Shown piece after piece: positions 44,827-53,616 of a DNA stretch of 64,000 nucleotides. Origin of the DNA: Arenibacter algicola (GTDB lineage: Bacteria > Bacteroidota > Bacteroidia > Flavobacteriales > Flavobacteriaceae). Position 1 is the stretch's first letter, and each line of letters opens with the position of its first letter. A model generated the notes under the pieces. That model ran no database searches. It was given only the letters and a program-made list of their open reading frames with translations, and was not told where the DNA came from. The position numbers were made by a program, and so were the translations under genes. Where the stretch lies: the NCBI RefSeq assembly GCF_018860365.1, contig NZ_JAHKPO010000018.1, forward strand, positions 186,001 to 250,000, written 5' to 3'.

Positions 44827-45022
44827 CCACAACGCCTGAGCTAAGCGTAGTGCGGAAGTAAGGAAACTTTTCGTTTCCGTCTTAGCACGAAGCTAAAGCT
44901 TATTGTTTTGCTTTTTCTTTTTTTGTCCAAAGCTAAATCCATAAAATTTAGCGACTTTATAAATATGCATAGGCCCCTAGATTTTGACCTAAAGTCCGCA
45001 TTACGTTTAGGTTTTGTTGTGC
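44827..45022 (-). repeat. attC-like site S33
   Basis: AAC at 44831 (AACGCCTGAGCTAAGCG), GTT at 45016. GGAAACTTTTCGTTTCC and CGCATTACGTTTAGG are shared with S40. R'' flank GTTGTGCCCA equals the start at S34. Confidence 0.9.
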
Positions 45023-45549
45023 CCAGTTTTAATTCGCTCAATTAGATTTTCAAGTCCTTCATTTCGACACCAGGCTGTTCGGTCAAAATTTATTTCGTGA
45101 GCTGTTTTTTGATTTTTTAGTATGTGTAAAATTCTTTGCTTACCAAAAAGAGCATCGTCTGCTTTATAAAACTTAAAATCAAGAGTTTCATAATCATATT
45201 TGTATGCTTTTTCCGCTTTATTCATTGTGTTGATTGTCCAAACGTTTAGGATTTGTGTAGCGTCATCAAAATTTATCTTGAACACTTCTCCATATTTATA
45301 TTTTTTTCTAATCCAATACACAAACCAAGCAATAATAGTTGCAGAAAATATTAAGCTAAAAGGAAGAGGATTTTCCGCTAAAAATTCCGCAACCGGATTA
45401 ATTCTGCTTCCGCGTCCTTTTGCTATGAATAATGGAATCGCAATCCAACTTGTAAGAAATAGAACGATGAATAACACAACATACTTAATTCCAATTGTAA
45501 AATAGTTGGTTTCAGTAGCAGGTTTTTCTATTTCGTAAATGTTTGTCAT
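45007..45549 (-). CDS. two-TM protein with PH-like domain (paralogue of 61373-61930)
   Basis: 180 aa: two membrane segments (YVVLFIVLFLTSWIAIPL; PLPFSLIFSATIIAWFVYW), then KYKYGEVFKINFDD and a compact beta-rich domain (FGKQRILHILKNQKTAHEINFDRTAW). The same plan and several identical motifs occur in the first cassette at 61373. Function unknown. The final codons GHNKT-stop are encoded by the R'' part of site S33. Confidence 0.75.
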   Translation of the reverse strand: MTNIYEIEKPATETNYFTIGIKYVVLFIVLFLTSWIAIPLFIAKGRGSRINPVAEFLAENPLPFSLIFSATIIAWFVYWIRKKYKYGEVFKINFDDATQILNVWTINTMNKAEKAYKYDYETLDFKFYKADDALFGKQRILHILKNQKTAHEINFDRTAWCRNEGLENLIERIKTGHNKT

Positions 45550-45556
45550 AAATTGG

Positions 45557-45751
45557 GCACAACGTTTTGTGTATGAAACGTAGCGTGTTATAAGACCCTG
45601 ACTTTTTGGATAAACAAAGAGCCGAATTTTTATATTTTGTTTTTAACTTATCAATTTTAAAGGCCAAATTTAGAAATTTGGCATTCTTGTTAAATAAGCA
45701 GAAACCTTTGGGAAACCCTATAATAGCTATGTTTTATATACATTGTTGCAG
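45557..45751 (-). repeat. attC-like site S34
   Basis: AAC at 45561 (AACGTTTTGTGTATG), GTT at 45745 (TTTTATATACATTGTTGC). GCCAAATTTAGAAATTTGGC is a perfect inner hairpin. Start GTTGTGCCCA equals the flank of S33. Confidence 0.9.
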
Positions 45752-45781
45752 GGCGTTTTTTTTCCGCTGTAATCTTCAGAT

Positions 45782-46135
45782 TTAAAATTGTTTTTTCATT
45801 TCAGCCTTTAATTCCGCAGGTGTCAAATCACTTAAAATCCTGTCCTCTTTGTTCAGTAATTGATTTCGGGTAAACATATTTCTACCTGATATTATTTGAA
45901 TTTCCTTGTTGTTTTCAAAGCAAACAGCTTCAAAATCATCTACTTTTCTCGAACCTCTTGGATGAAAACGCCTTACACCATCTTCGTCAATTCTAAACCC
46001 ATAAACATAGTGGAACAAAGTACCTTTTACACCTATTTTATTTTTAAATTCGCTCCCTTTTTCGGTAAACTCTGCATCAATTCCGCCCAATGAGAAAAGA
46101 CCCGTTTTGATATTTCGCATTTTCCAATATTTCAT
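45782..46135 (-). CDS. hypothetical protein
   Basis: 117 aa, soluble, no recognised family (GLFSLGGIDAEFTEKGSEFKN, TPAELKAEMKKQF). Its ATG overlaps the end of the sigma-factor gene (46132-46135, ATGA), so it is the third gene of one transcript. Confidence 0.65.
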   Translation of the reverse strand: MKYWKMRNIKTGLFSLGGIDAEFTEKGSEFKNKIGVKGTLFHYVYGFRIDEDGVRRFHPRGSRKVDDFEAVCFENNKEIQIISGRNMFTRNQLLNKEDRILSDLTPAELKAEMKKQF

Positions 46136-46959
46136 ATGGTCTCTAATTTTAAATCTTTTAATAATTCATACTTATTGTCTGGGTTGTAAAATGGTTGCTC
46201 TTGAAATATCTTTTTAGACGCATTTGGTATTTCATTATCAAGATGTTCACTTAATGGTCTAATGACTTCGCTTACCAATTGATTATATTCTTTGGTAAAC
46301 GTTTTTTCTTTTGGGTCTATCCAGCCATTATCAATAAATCCTTTTGTTTTGTTTCTACATTTACAAGGGTTGTTGCTGTTTACGAGACTACATTTTTTAT
46401 TCATAAAGTTCTGCAAGTCATTTCTTGTTCTTGAAAGTTTTTTTCTGTAGTTCTCTTTGGTTATATCAAAAATATAAGCACCTAAATTATGGTCAATTTC
46501 TAATATTTCTCCAAATATGTACAATAGTCTTTGTGGTCTTGATAGACACATTAACATTCCTCTTGTACAGCTTATTTTTATTTCTTCTAATATTAGTTTT
46601 GATTCTATCGGGTTTTCTGCTTCAAAGTAGGAATCTTTAATATTATCCAGTCCGTTTCCGTAACCACTAAAACTTGAGACTGATTTTTCAATAGGTCGTT
46701 TTTTACTGTTCAAAAAGTGGTTGACTGTTATACGATACAGCCAACCTTTAAAATTTTGATTTTCTTGAAATGAAGATAGGTTTGTAATAATCTTAACGAT
46801 TATGTCTTGGGTCAAATCTAGAGCGTCTTGTTTGTAAAAAACCATTCTTATTGCTACATTATAAATGAAATCATAATGTCTTACAATAAGAGTTTCTAAA
46901 TCTTTTTTGCTCCCATCTATTGCAGATTTTAATAGTTCAATATCTTCTTTTTCCATCAT
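46132..46959 (-). CDS. ECF-type RNA polymerase sigma factor with C-terminal extension
   Basis: 275 aa. Region 2 is clear: ETLIVRHYDFIYNVAIRMVFYKQDALDLTQDIIVKII, with NFKGWLYRITVNHFLNSKKR. Region 4 is weaker (LSRPQRLLYIFGEILEI, TKENYRKKLSRTRNDL). A Cys-bearing extension (NPCKCRNKTKGF) follows at residue about 200. Encoded between a flavodoxin gene and an unknown gene. Confidence 0.83.
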   Translation of the reverse strand: MMEKEDIELLKSAIDGSKKDLETLIVRHYDFIYNVAIRMVFYKQDALDLTQDIIVKIITNLSSFQENQNFKGWLYRITVNHFLNSKKRPIEKSVSSFSGYGNGLDNIKDSYFEAENPIESKLILEEIKISCTRGMLMCLSRPQRLLYIFGEILEIDHNLGAYIFDITKENYRKKLSRTRNDLQNFMNKKCSLVNSNNPCKCRNKTKGFIDNGWIDPKEKTFTKEYNQLVSEVIRPLSEHLDNEIPNASKKIFQEQPFYNPDNKYELLKDLKLETI

Positions 46960-46962
46960 ATT

Positions 46963-47538
46963 TTAGTTTTCCAACTCACATTGGAATAAATTTTGTCCAT
47001 TTATAGTTTTTGCAACTCTAGCGATATTTTGAGCGTGTATTCTACAAACTTCTAGTTGATTTTCCATTAAAGTTTGCGGTTGCATATCTTCATTTGCAGA
47101 AACTCCGTAAGCTCCCCATTGAATTCCACCAAATTTATATCCTTGTGTGTTTTTTGGTAAAGGAACATAAATAATACCCATTTCCATTAAGACATTGGCT
47201 AGTGAAGTGAAAGTTATTTCTGCACCTGCACCACCTTTGCCAAATCCGCCACCAGAAGCAAAAGTTCCACCCACTTTTCCGACAAGTTTGTTCGCAACCC
47301 AAAGTGAACCCATTACGGTGTCAATCATTTTTTTCAGTTGCCAATCAATTGAACCCATTTTTACAGGACTGCCCAAAATAATGGCATCTGCGTTAATAAA
47401 ATCCGTTTCGGTTACTGTTTCAGCCTTTTTTAATTGGCACTTAATTTCACTTGATTCGAGTAAGGTTTGCTCCATTGCTTTTGCCATTTTTTCCGTATTC
47501 CCAAATTGTGAAGCATATACGATTAATACATTTGTCAT
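46963..47538 (-). CDS. WrbA-like flavodoxin-family protein
   Basis: 191 aa. FMN-binding loop YASQFGNTEKMAKAM, GSPVKMGSIDWQLKKMID and FASGGGFGKGGAG fit NAD(P)H:quinone oxidoreductase WrbA-type flavodoxins. First gene of a three-gene cassette; the sigma-factor gene begins 3 bp later. Confidence 0.87.
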   Translation of the reverse strand: MTNVLIVYASQFGNTEKMAKAMEQTLLESSEIKCQLKKAETVTETDFINADAIILGSPVKMGSIDWQLKKMIDTVMGSLWVANKLVGKVGGTFASGGGFGKGGAGAEITFTSLANVLMEMGIIYVPLPKNTQGYKFGGIQWGAYGVSANEDMQPQTLMENQLEVCRIHAQNIARVAKTINGQNLFQCELEN

Positions 47539-47609
47539 AAGATTGTTTTATATAATAACAATCCAAAACGGAAGGTGTGACAACTTATCGTGAGTTTTTT
47601 TCAAATGCC

Positions 47610-47810
47610 CTACAACGGCTTCGGCTATGGCAAGTAGGGCAGGCAAGGAAACTTTTCGTTTCCGTCTGGTCTGCTAGCCAGAGCTTTTTGTTTTGTAATT
47701 ATTTTTTCTTTTTTAATTGCCAAATCCAAAAGATTTGGTGGACTTAGCAAATACGCCCAAGCCATTAAATTTAGCACTTTATGCCCTATTTGTTATAGCC
47801 ATTGTTAGCT
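47610..47810 (-). repeat. attC-like site S35
   Basis: AAC at 47614 (AACGGCTTCGGCTATGGC), GTT at 47804 (TTGTTATAGCCATTGTTAGC). R'' flank GTTAGCTGC equals the start at S36. Same family as S38. Confidence 0.92.
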
Positions 47811-48724
47811 GCTGCCTTTTTTATTCGTTCCGTCGTGAATTCCAGGTCCTGAATTTTAACATTATATTCTTTGCATTCGTCAATTGCATCTTTATCAAAA
47901 ATCCGGATTGCTATTTTTTTGTCTACTTCGGAATGACCACAGAAAACAATTTCTCTAAAAGCCATGATATTATAAATCAAATTACCACAAAAAAGGGTCA
48001 TTTTAAAATCCCTTTCTGTATCAAAAACTTTTGTTCTAATTGATGACTTTTCATTTTTTTCCTCGTATGTCTGGAACGATAAAGAATTAGATAAATCCCA
48101 TTCCATTCCCACTTTGTTAGTTTCTGCATCTAGTAGATATAAGGCTTTAAAAGATGGAAAGATTCGTAAAGCATGTTTGTAGGCATTATATTCGTCTCGG
48201 TCAGAAAAATCCTTTGCTATTTCAATTAGACCAAATTTGACATCATTTATACTCTTTTCAATTGACTTGAATAATTTGTCTGGGAATTTACCATTTGGAA
48301 AAATCCCTAAGTAAAACATGTAGTGGCCAACAGAAACCTTATGCCCTTCAAAGTCAATGATTTCGTCTAGAAAATTTAGTTTCAATTTTCCTGTTGCTAT
48401 ACTTTGAATTTTTTTGTAGTTTTTTCTCCAATTAGATTTCACTAATTTTCTTAAAATTGCTTTATTATCTGGAATTTTTCTGTTGATTGGTAGAAAAGCA
48501 AAGAAAAACTCAAAAAAGGTTTCTATTGCATGAAAGTAGTTCTGTCTCAAGTCGGCTTGCAGAATAAATTTTGTGTTTTCGGTTAGAGAATTATGTATTT
48601 CATATTTTTTAACTTGTTCTTCAAGCTCAATATGATTTTCTATAGTTCGCTTTAGATTTATTGCCTTGACTAAATGAAACTCTTTTAAATAACTTTTATA
48701 GAATAATTGGTAATCGGTTTCCAT
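47786..48724 (-). CDS. hypothetical protein, possibly HEPN-like all-alpha
   Basis: 312 aa, mostly helical, no membrane segment (LRQNYFHAIETFFEFFFAFL, RDEYNAYKHALRIFPSF). The RDEYNAYKHALR helix looks like the region seen in some HEPN or abortive proteins, but the R-x4-6-H motif cannot be confirmed. The stop lies in site S35, whose R'' encodes ANNGYNK-stop. Confidence 0.6.
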   Translation of the reverse strand: METDYQLFYKSYLKEFHLVKAINLKRTIENHIELEEQVKKYEIHNSLTENTKFILQADLRQNYFHAIETFFEFFFAFLPINRKIPDNKAILRKLVKSNWRKNYKKIQSIATGKLKLNFLDEIIDFEGHKVSVGHYMFYLGIFPNGKFPDKLFKSIEKSINDVKFGLIEIAKDFSDRDEYNAYKHALRIFPSFKALYLLDAETNKVGMEWDLSNSLSFQTYEEKNEKSSIRTKVFDTERDFKMTLFCGNLIYNIMAFREIVFCGHSEVDKKIAIRIFDKDAIDECKEYNVKIQDLEFTTERIKKAAANNGYNK

Positions 48725-48738
48725 TTTTTTAAGGTTGC

Positions 48739-48870
48739 AGCTAACGGGTTTGGCTATGATTTCGGCGTGGATAAATACGCAGGATTTGTCCGCAGAGAAA
48801 TCAGGTTTGTTAAGTTTATATATTTTTCAAAATAGTTCATAAACCACCCTGAATTATAGCCGGTGTTGCC
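48739..48870 (-). repeat. attC-like site S36
   Basis: AAC at 48743 (CTAACGGGTTTGGCTATGA), GTT at 48864 (AATTATAGCCGGTGTTGCC). R'' flank GTTGCCATT equals the start at S37. Confidence 0.9.
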
Positions 48871-48881
48871 ATTTCGTTGTT

Positions 48882-49433
48882 TTATTGATACAAAACATAT
48901 CTTGGTGGTTTTAGTCCGTTCAGTCGCATATAAACAAGCATTTGTCCTCTGTGATGTGTTATATGGTCGGCAAGTAATAATAAAATCTGCCTTTTTGTTC
49001 TGTCTGCTCCAAAATAATCCAATCTTTCTTCAAGTCTCTTCGGGTCAAAATTTGAGATAAATTCTATTGTTTTGTCAAAAGTCTCGCTGATTTTGGCAAT
49101 CATTTCTTTTTTCGATTTGTTGTCAACTTTAAGTTCCGTGTCAGTATCCCATATTCTCGCCTCGCGTCCGCCCATTAATGATTGACTGTGCCAATCCATT
49201 GCCCAACCAATATGCATTAAATTTTCCGCAAAACTCATTGATTCAGGTGTTGCTTTGAATTCATATTTATCTTCTGGCATTGTTTCCGCTACAAGAATTA
49301 AGTATTCGTTCGATTTTTCTAATCGTTCCAAATATTCTTTGATGAAGTCATTTTCTTGTGCAAAAATCGGCTGTGAAAATGAAGACAAAATCATTACCGA
49401 AGTCAGAATTAATATATATTTTATGTTTTTCAT
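48882..49433 (-). CDS. secreted DinB-like protein
   Basis: 183 aa from the ATG at 49433 (MKNIKYILILTSVMI, signal peptide ending IFAQ); the longer frame to 49517 enters site S37 and is rejected. DinB four-helix pattern with His in ENLMHIGWAMDWHSQ and ADHITHHRGQM. An exported DinB-family protein is unusual by its location. Confidence 0.83.
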   Translation of the reverse strand: MKNIKYILILTSVMILSSFSQPIFAQENDFIKEYLERLEKSNEYLILVAETMPEDKYEFKATPESMSFAENLMHIGWAMDWHSQSLMGGREARIWDTDTELKVDNKSKKEMIAKISETFDKTIEFISNFDPKRLEERLDYFGADRTKRQILLLLADHITHHRGQMLVYMRLNGLKPPRYVLYQ

Positions 49434-49475
49434 TTGGTTCAATTTATTATTTCCGTTGAGTTTGTTCACAATGAA

Positions 49476-49606
49476 TGGCAACGGTCTAGTATAAGAATAG
49501 TAGCGGATTTTATGCACTTACTTTTTGGTTTGTTACTGTCTTTGATTTTTAAAATTCATTTTCGTTTAAGCGATTAAACCGCTATTATTTTTATACAATG
49601 TTGTGG
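49476..49606 (-). repeat. attC-like site S37
   Basis: AAC at 49480 (AACGGTCTAGTATAAGAATAG), GTT at 49600 (TTATACAATGTTGTGG). AGTAGCGG/CCGCTATTATT arms. R'' flank GTTGTGGCTA equals the start at S38. Confidence 0.92.
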
Positions 49607-50635
49607 CTAGTTTTTCTTTTTAATGATTTTTACGATTCGGTTAATTATAATTTCTGACAAGTTCCATTCATACCCTTCAAAATCTGTTGTATTTATAAAT
49701 TGAACTACCACAGCATCTAAATCTTTATGATATTCTGCGAGACTTTGATAACCAATGACTAAACCACCGTGATTATATTCGTAAGGATATAATTCCTGCT
49801 CTCCTTCTTCAAATACTGAACCATCATTCAAGGCTCTTAGGAATGTGCCTACATCCTTTGCGGTTGCTAACATTCCAAATTCTCGGGCTTTAAAATCTTC
49901 TTCAATTCCTACATAATATCCGCTCATCACGTCTTCCAAATCTACTTCGGTAATCGAAAAATAGGTGTCGTTAAGGTTCAGAGGTTTTAAAATTTTCTCT
50001 TTGATATATTCATTGTGGTTATAGCCTAAAACATCATCCATAATCCTGCGCAGTAATAAATAATTCGTGTTTGAATATTCATAACCTTTGTCTGGTTTAA
50101 AGCTAGCAGGTAAGTCTAAAGCAAAATCTAATGGATTTTTGCCATTTTCTTCTTCGTTTTCCCAGAACGCTGGATTGTCCGTAAAGTTTGGAATTCCAGA
50201 GCGGTGTTGAATCATCATTTTCAATGAGATATCATTGGCATTCTCTATTCTTCCTTTTAGTTCGGGTTGGTAATCGGTTAATGGTTTATCAAAAGACAAA
50301 CGCTTTTCTTTGACCAATTTTGTAGCTGCTACGGCAGTATACAACTTACTAATACTTGCGATTTTGAAGAGTGATTTGGGGTCGGCAGGTATTTTCTTTT
50401 CTCTATCTTTCCACCCGCCTGTGTAAAATTGTGGTGGTTTACCTGTTTGGTCTACATAAACAATCATTCCATCAAATCCATGTCCAATGGCTTCATCTAC
50501 TTGTTCTTGAACGGTATCTGGTAGCGGTAAAATCCAAGCCTTTACCAAAATCCAAGGAACAAAAAACAATGAAACTGCGGTTCCAACAAGTAATATTGCT
50601 CTTACAAGCCATTTGGCCTTTTTGTTTTTTATCAT
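49607..50635 (-). CDS. membrane-anchored serine hydrolase (paralogue of 32946-33983)
   Basis: 342 aa with an N-terminal anchor (VRAILLVGTAVSLFFVPWILV). SxxK is SISK at 94-97, YSNTNYLLL the YxN motif. Alike over the full length to 32946-33983 (PLPxTVQEQV, KIASxSKLYTAVA, EVDLEDVMSGYYVG). Their attC sites, S23 and S37, are also alike. Single-gene cassette. Confidence 0.88.
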   Translation of the reverse strand: MIKNKKAKWLVRAILLVGTAVSLFFVPWILVKAWILPLPDTVQEQVDEAIGHGFDGMIVYVDQTGKPPQFYTGGWKDREKKIPADPKSLFKIASISKLYTAVAATKLVKEKRLSFDKPLTDYQPELKGRIENANDISLKMMIQHRSGIPNFTDNPAFWENEEENGKNPLDFALDLPASFKPDKGYEYSNTNYLLLRRIMDDVLGYNHNEYIKEKILKPLNLNDTYFSITEVDLEDVMSGYYVGIEEDFKAREFGMLATAKDVGTFLRALNDGSVFEEGEQELYPYEYNHGGLVIGYQSLAEYHKDLDAVVVQFINTTDFEGYEWNLSEIIINRIVKIIKKKN

Positions 50636-50680
50636 TTTTCTGTTTCAGTCTTCGCTTTTGTGTTTGGTTTTTCAAATTAG

Positions 50681-50880
50681 CCACAACGCTCCTGCTATGG
50701 CAAGTGGGGCGGGCAGGGAAACGTTTCGTTTCCGCCCGTGCCCGTAGCCAGAGCTTTTGCATTTTGTTCTTATCTTTTTTATTTCAAGAGCCAAATCAAA
50801 AGATTTGGCGGACTTCACAAACATGCCCAAGCCAATGGATCCAAGACTTAACGCCCTATTTGTTATAGCAATTGTTGTGC
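50681..50880 (-). repeat. attC-like site S38
   Basis: AAC at 50685 (AACGCTCCTGCTATGGC), GTT at 50874 (TTATAGCAATTGTTGTGC). Stems GGAAACGTTTCGTTTCC, CCAAATCAAAAGATTTGG. R'' flank GTTGTGCACA equals the start at S39. Confidence 0.92.
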
Positions 50881-50889
50881 ACAGTGTTT

Positions 50890-51450
50890 TCAGAATAAAT
50901 TGAAGGTCAAAAAGTATCTATAACCACCTTGGTTCAACATTATCCAAGCAGCCAATTTATCGCTTTCAGGTTCAAACAATAATACGCCCAAGGGATTTTC
51001 AGGGTCATTTTTTTTGTAGTATGCAAAAACATTTTCATCTCTAGCATACATTTTTTCCCCTCCAATGGTTTCATGTTCGGATTTTTCCTTGTCAAAAGGT
51101 TCATAGATCTTATGGCCTTTATAGAATCTTACCGGTTTCGCGTCCAGGTTTTCCAATCCGATACTGTCAACGGTTTTCCTGAAATAATAGAATAGAGTGT
51201 CGAACTGCACAGCTCTTCTTTCTCTTCTTTCCTTGTCGGTGTCGTTTAACACGTTGTCGAAGTAGACGTAATTTTTGAACAGGCTGTCCTTGGAAATTTC
51301 GGTTTTTTTCTTTTGATAAACATAACCGGCCAATTCCTTGAGTTTGGCATATTGGGCCATATCGTTTTCGGTCCAATCTTCCGGACTCCTATTTTGTCCT
51401 GATCCTAGACACGTCGAAAGCAAAATTAATCCGATCAATATTTTTTCCAT
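50890..51450 (-). CDS. hypothetical secreted protein
   Basis: 186 aa from the ATG at 51450 (MEKILIGLILLSTCLGSGQ, signal peptide with a Cys that may be lipidated); longer frames enter site S39. Charged C-terminal domain (SEDWTENDMAQYAKL, NLDAKPVRFYKGHKIYEPF). No family recognised. Confidence 0.68.
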   Translation of the reverse strand: MEKILIGLILLSTCLGSGQNRSPEDWTENDMAQYAKLKELAGYVYQKKKTEISKDSLFKNYVYFDNVLNDTDKERRERRAVQFDTLFYYFRKTVDSIGLENLDAKPVRFYKGHKIYEPFDKEKSEHETIGGEKMYARDENVFAYYKKNDPENPLGVLLFEPESDKLAAWIMLNQGGYRYFLTFNLF

Positions 51451-51464
51451 ATCGTTTTCATTGT

Positions 51465-51595
51465 GCACAACGGTCTCGTATAAGAATAGTAGCGGATTTT
51501 CACGCACTAAATTTCCGTTAAACACAGACCTTTATTATATTTACTCACTTTCGTTTTAGCGATTAAACCGCTATTATTTTTATACATTGTTGTAA
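51465..51595 (-). repeat. attC-like site S39
   Basis: AAC at 51469 (AACGGTCTCGTATAAG), GTT at 51589 (TTATACATTGTTGTAAG). R'' flank GTTGTAAGC equals the cassette start at S40, which defines 51592-59722 as one cassette. Confidence 0.93.
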
Positions 51596-51741
51596 GCTGG
51601 CTTTCCACTTCCTACTTGGTTTTCCGAAGTTTTAATGCTTGTTTGGAAGCGTGAGTTGGCAAATCATACTATTTTGCAATTTTTGGCTTGTGTGTCGGCT
51701 GATGCAAATTGCAAATGTGTATGGCTTTTAGCGTTGGCTTA

Positions 51742-53613
51742 TTATCTGTCTGCAAAATATCCATATTCTTTATTAATTACTAATCCTCTGTCAAGGTATA
51801 AATTCGATAGCTCACAAGTTGTTTCAGGTGTTAAAGCACAAGAATGACAAGCTGCAAGATTTAATTGACCAACTCCTTGACCATCTGATTCTATACAAAT
51901 TGGGTCGGATGAACAATCAGTTGCCCTGAAAATGGCACTATTAACTATAGTATTGAGGTTATCTAAATCGTTACATAAATTTGATAATCCACCTAAATAT
52001 CCGTCAGTTCCATCAAAAGCAGAAATTAAAAATCCGTGCATTGTTTCGTTTACATACAATCTTTCAGACAAAGAAGATACAGGATAACCACAGACATATT
52101 CCAATTCACGCATCAACAAATGCGAAAGCGTATGAATTAAGATTTTTCTTGGTGTTAAAGTTTTGGCTATAATTTGATGAGATTTCCAATCGGCATTATT
52201 AGCATTAGTCTTTATTTTTTCTGTGCGTTCAATTACGACTTGTTGGCTCTCCCATTGTTCCAATTTATGATTATCCAAAATGAATAAAATTCCTTCTCCA
52301 TAACTTTCTGATGCAGGTAAGGTTTTTGTGTCAAAATTGTTTTTTGATACTGATTGTCTTTTAACTGTGTACTCATAAGCATTATCGCCATCTTTGAGCA
52401 ATATTGAATCAATATCAATAGGCTCGTTTCTTGTAAAGGATGTTTGAACGGTTGTCTTTTTTAATTTGTCAATTTTTATAAGCTTATTAAACCCATTGAT
52501 TTGTTCACTACTATCAATTACACGGAATTTTATCTGCTTATTATCTGGTTGCTCCTTTTCCAAGAAATAGTCGTACTCAGTTTGTCGATAAATATTATCT
52601 GGAATGTATTTAATGTCTCCTGTGTCTAAATATTGTTGAATCAACTCTTTTTCAATTTTCTTTTGGATGCTTATTAATTGAATTATTTGTTCTGTTGAGA
52701 ATTCTCGACTTTCTAACATATTGTCGATATCAATTCTTACTTCTGGTGATAGTGGATTTTGAAGCTCAGGAATAAATAGACTACTTAAACTATTCGAATA
52801 ATATACACTATTACTCGTTTTCAGTTTTACGCTTGTAATTTCTGAACACTCTTCTTCGTAAAACTTTCCATTAATTTGACCTAACCAATATTTCTTACCA
52901 TTGCAGATTTGCTCATAGTTAAAAATACCTTTTAGATTTGCTTTTTTATTGCAATTTTTACACTCAATCCATATACCAGATAGTTCGGTGTTTTCTCGAC
53001 TGATTTTGTAGATTAAGTTTTGATTTTCGCAACAAGGTTTAGAAAAATCTAATTGCGGACCTGTTGGTTTTTCATTTGCTTCTTCTTTTTCTTGTTCGTT
53101 GGTTCGGTCGCTTGGTAAACGGTTATTCCAAAATTTCCAAGGTAAATCGTGAATATGACCATTTTTACAAGTCATAACAAAACGAATTTGCTCCAAATGA
53201 TTTTCCTTGCAGTCTTTATTACTGCATTTTGGTGGATTGAAAAAATCAAGTTTCTTGCCTGCACTTCTCCAACGGGTTTTCCATTCGTTGTATGGTGCAA
53301 ACCGTTTGCAATAAGAGCAATAAAACCATTTTGAGAAATAATTTGCTTTTGGTCTTACTTGATGCAAAAAAGAATCTCTGTCAGTAGGTATTGAAACCAA
53401 ATGTTTCAAATTTGGGAAACGGTTTTTTAAGCGTTGCAATAATCTATCGTCCTTTATGATATAATGAGCTAATTTTTCGTTTAAATCTCCATATCCCCAA
53501 TTATCAAAGGTTTCTATCATTATAGAATTATCAGTTGTTTCAATCAAAGAACCAACACCACCATAATTTGAAATATGCTTGCTTCTTCCGTGTTTTATTT
53601 TGTCGTTTGGCAT
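51742..53613 (-). CDS. drmB: DrmB-like DUF1998 protein (DISARM-type defence)
   Basis: 623 aa. N-terminal ISNYGGVGSLIE, several zinc-type Cys pairs (FYCSYCKRF, PKCSNKDC, IECKNCNKK), central TCKNGHIHDLPW, and the C-terminal DUF1998 pattern ILIHTLSHLLMRELEYVCGYP ... LAACHSCALTPETTCE. This is the architecture of DrmB, the partner of the DrmA helicase. Last gene of a four-gene operon, 3 bp after drmA. DrmB-DrmA form the core of DISARM anti-phage systems. Confidence 0.9.
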   Translation of the reverse strand: MPNDKIKHGRSKHISNYGGVGSLIETTDNSIMIETFDNWGYGDLNEKLAHYIIKDDRLLQRLKNRFPNLKHLVSIPTDRDSFLHQVRPKANYFSKWFYCSYCKRFAPYNEWKTRWRSAGKKLDFFNPPKCSNKDCKENHLEQIRFVMTCKNGHIHDLPWKFWNNRLPSDRTNEQEKEEANEKPTGPQLDFSKPCCENQNLIYKISRENTELSGIWIECKNCNKKANLKGIFNYEQICNGKKYWLGQINGKFYEEECSEITSVKLKTSNSVYYSNSLSSLFIPELQNPLSPEVRIDIDNMLESREFSTEQIIQLISIQKKIEKELIQQYLDTGDIKYIPDNIYRQTEYDYFLEKEQPDNKQIKFRVIDSSEQINGFNKLIKIDKLKKTTVQTSFTRNEPIDIDSILLKDGDNAYEYTVKRQSVSKNNFDTKTLPASESYGEGILFILDNHKLEQWESQQVVIERTEKIKTNANNADWKSHQIIAKTLTPRKILIHTLSHLLMRELEYVCGYPVSSLSERLYVNETMHGFLISAFDGTDGYLGGLSNLCNDLDNLNTIVNSAIFRATDCSSDPICIESDGQGVGQLNLAACHSCALTPETTCELSNLYLDRGLVINKEYGYFADR

Positions 53614-53616
53614 ATG

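Noticed and set aside
44841-45041. A 66-aa frame.
   Set aside because: It lies across site S33 and overlaps the end of a real gene in another frame.
50493-50762. An 89-aa basic frame.
   Set aside because: It covers the start of a serine hydrolase gene and site S38 in another frame; translation is low-complexity.
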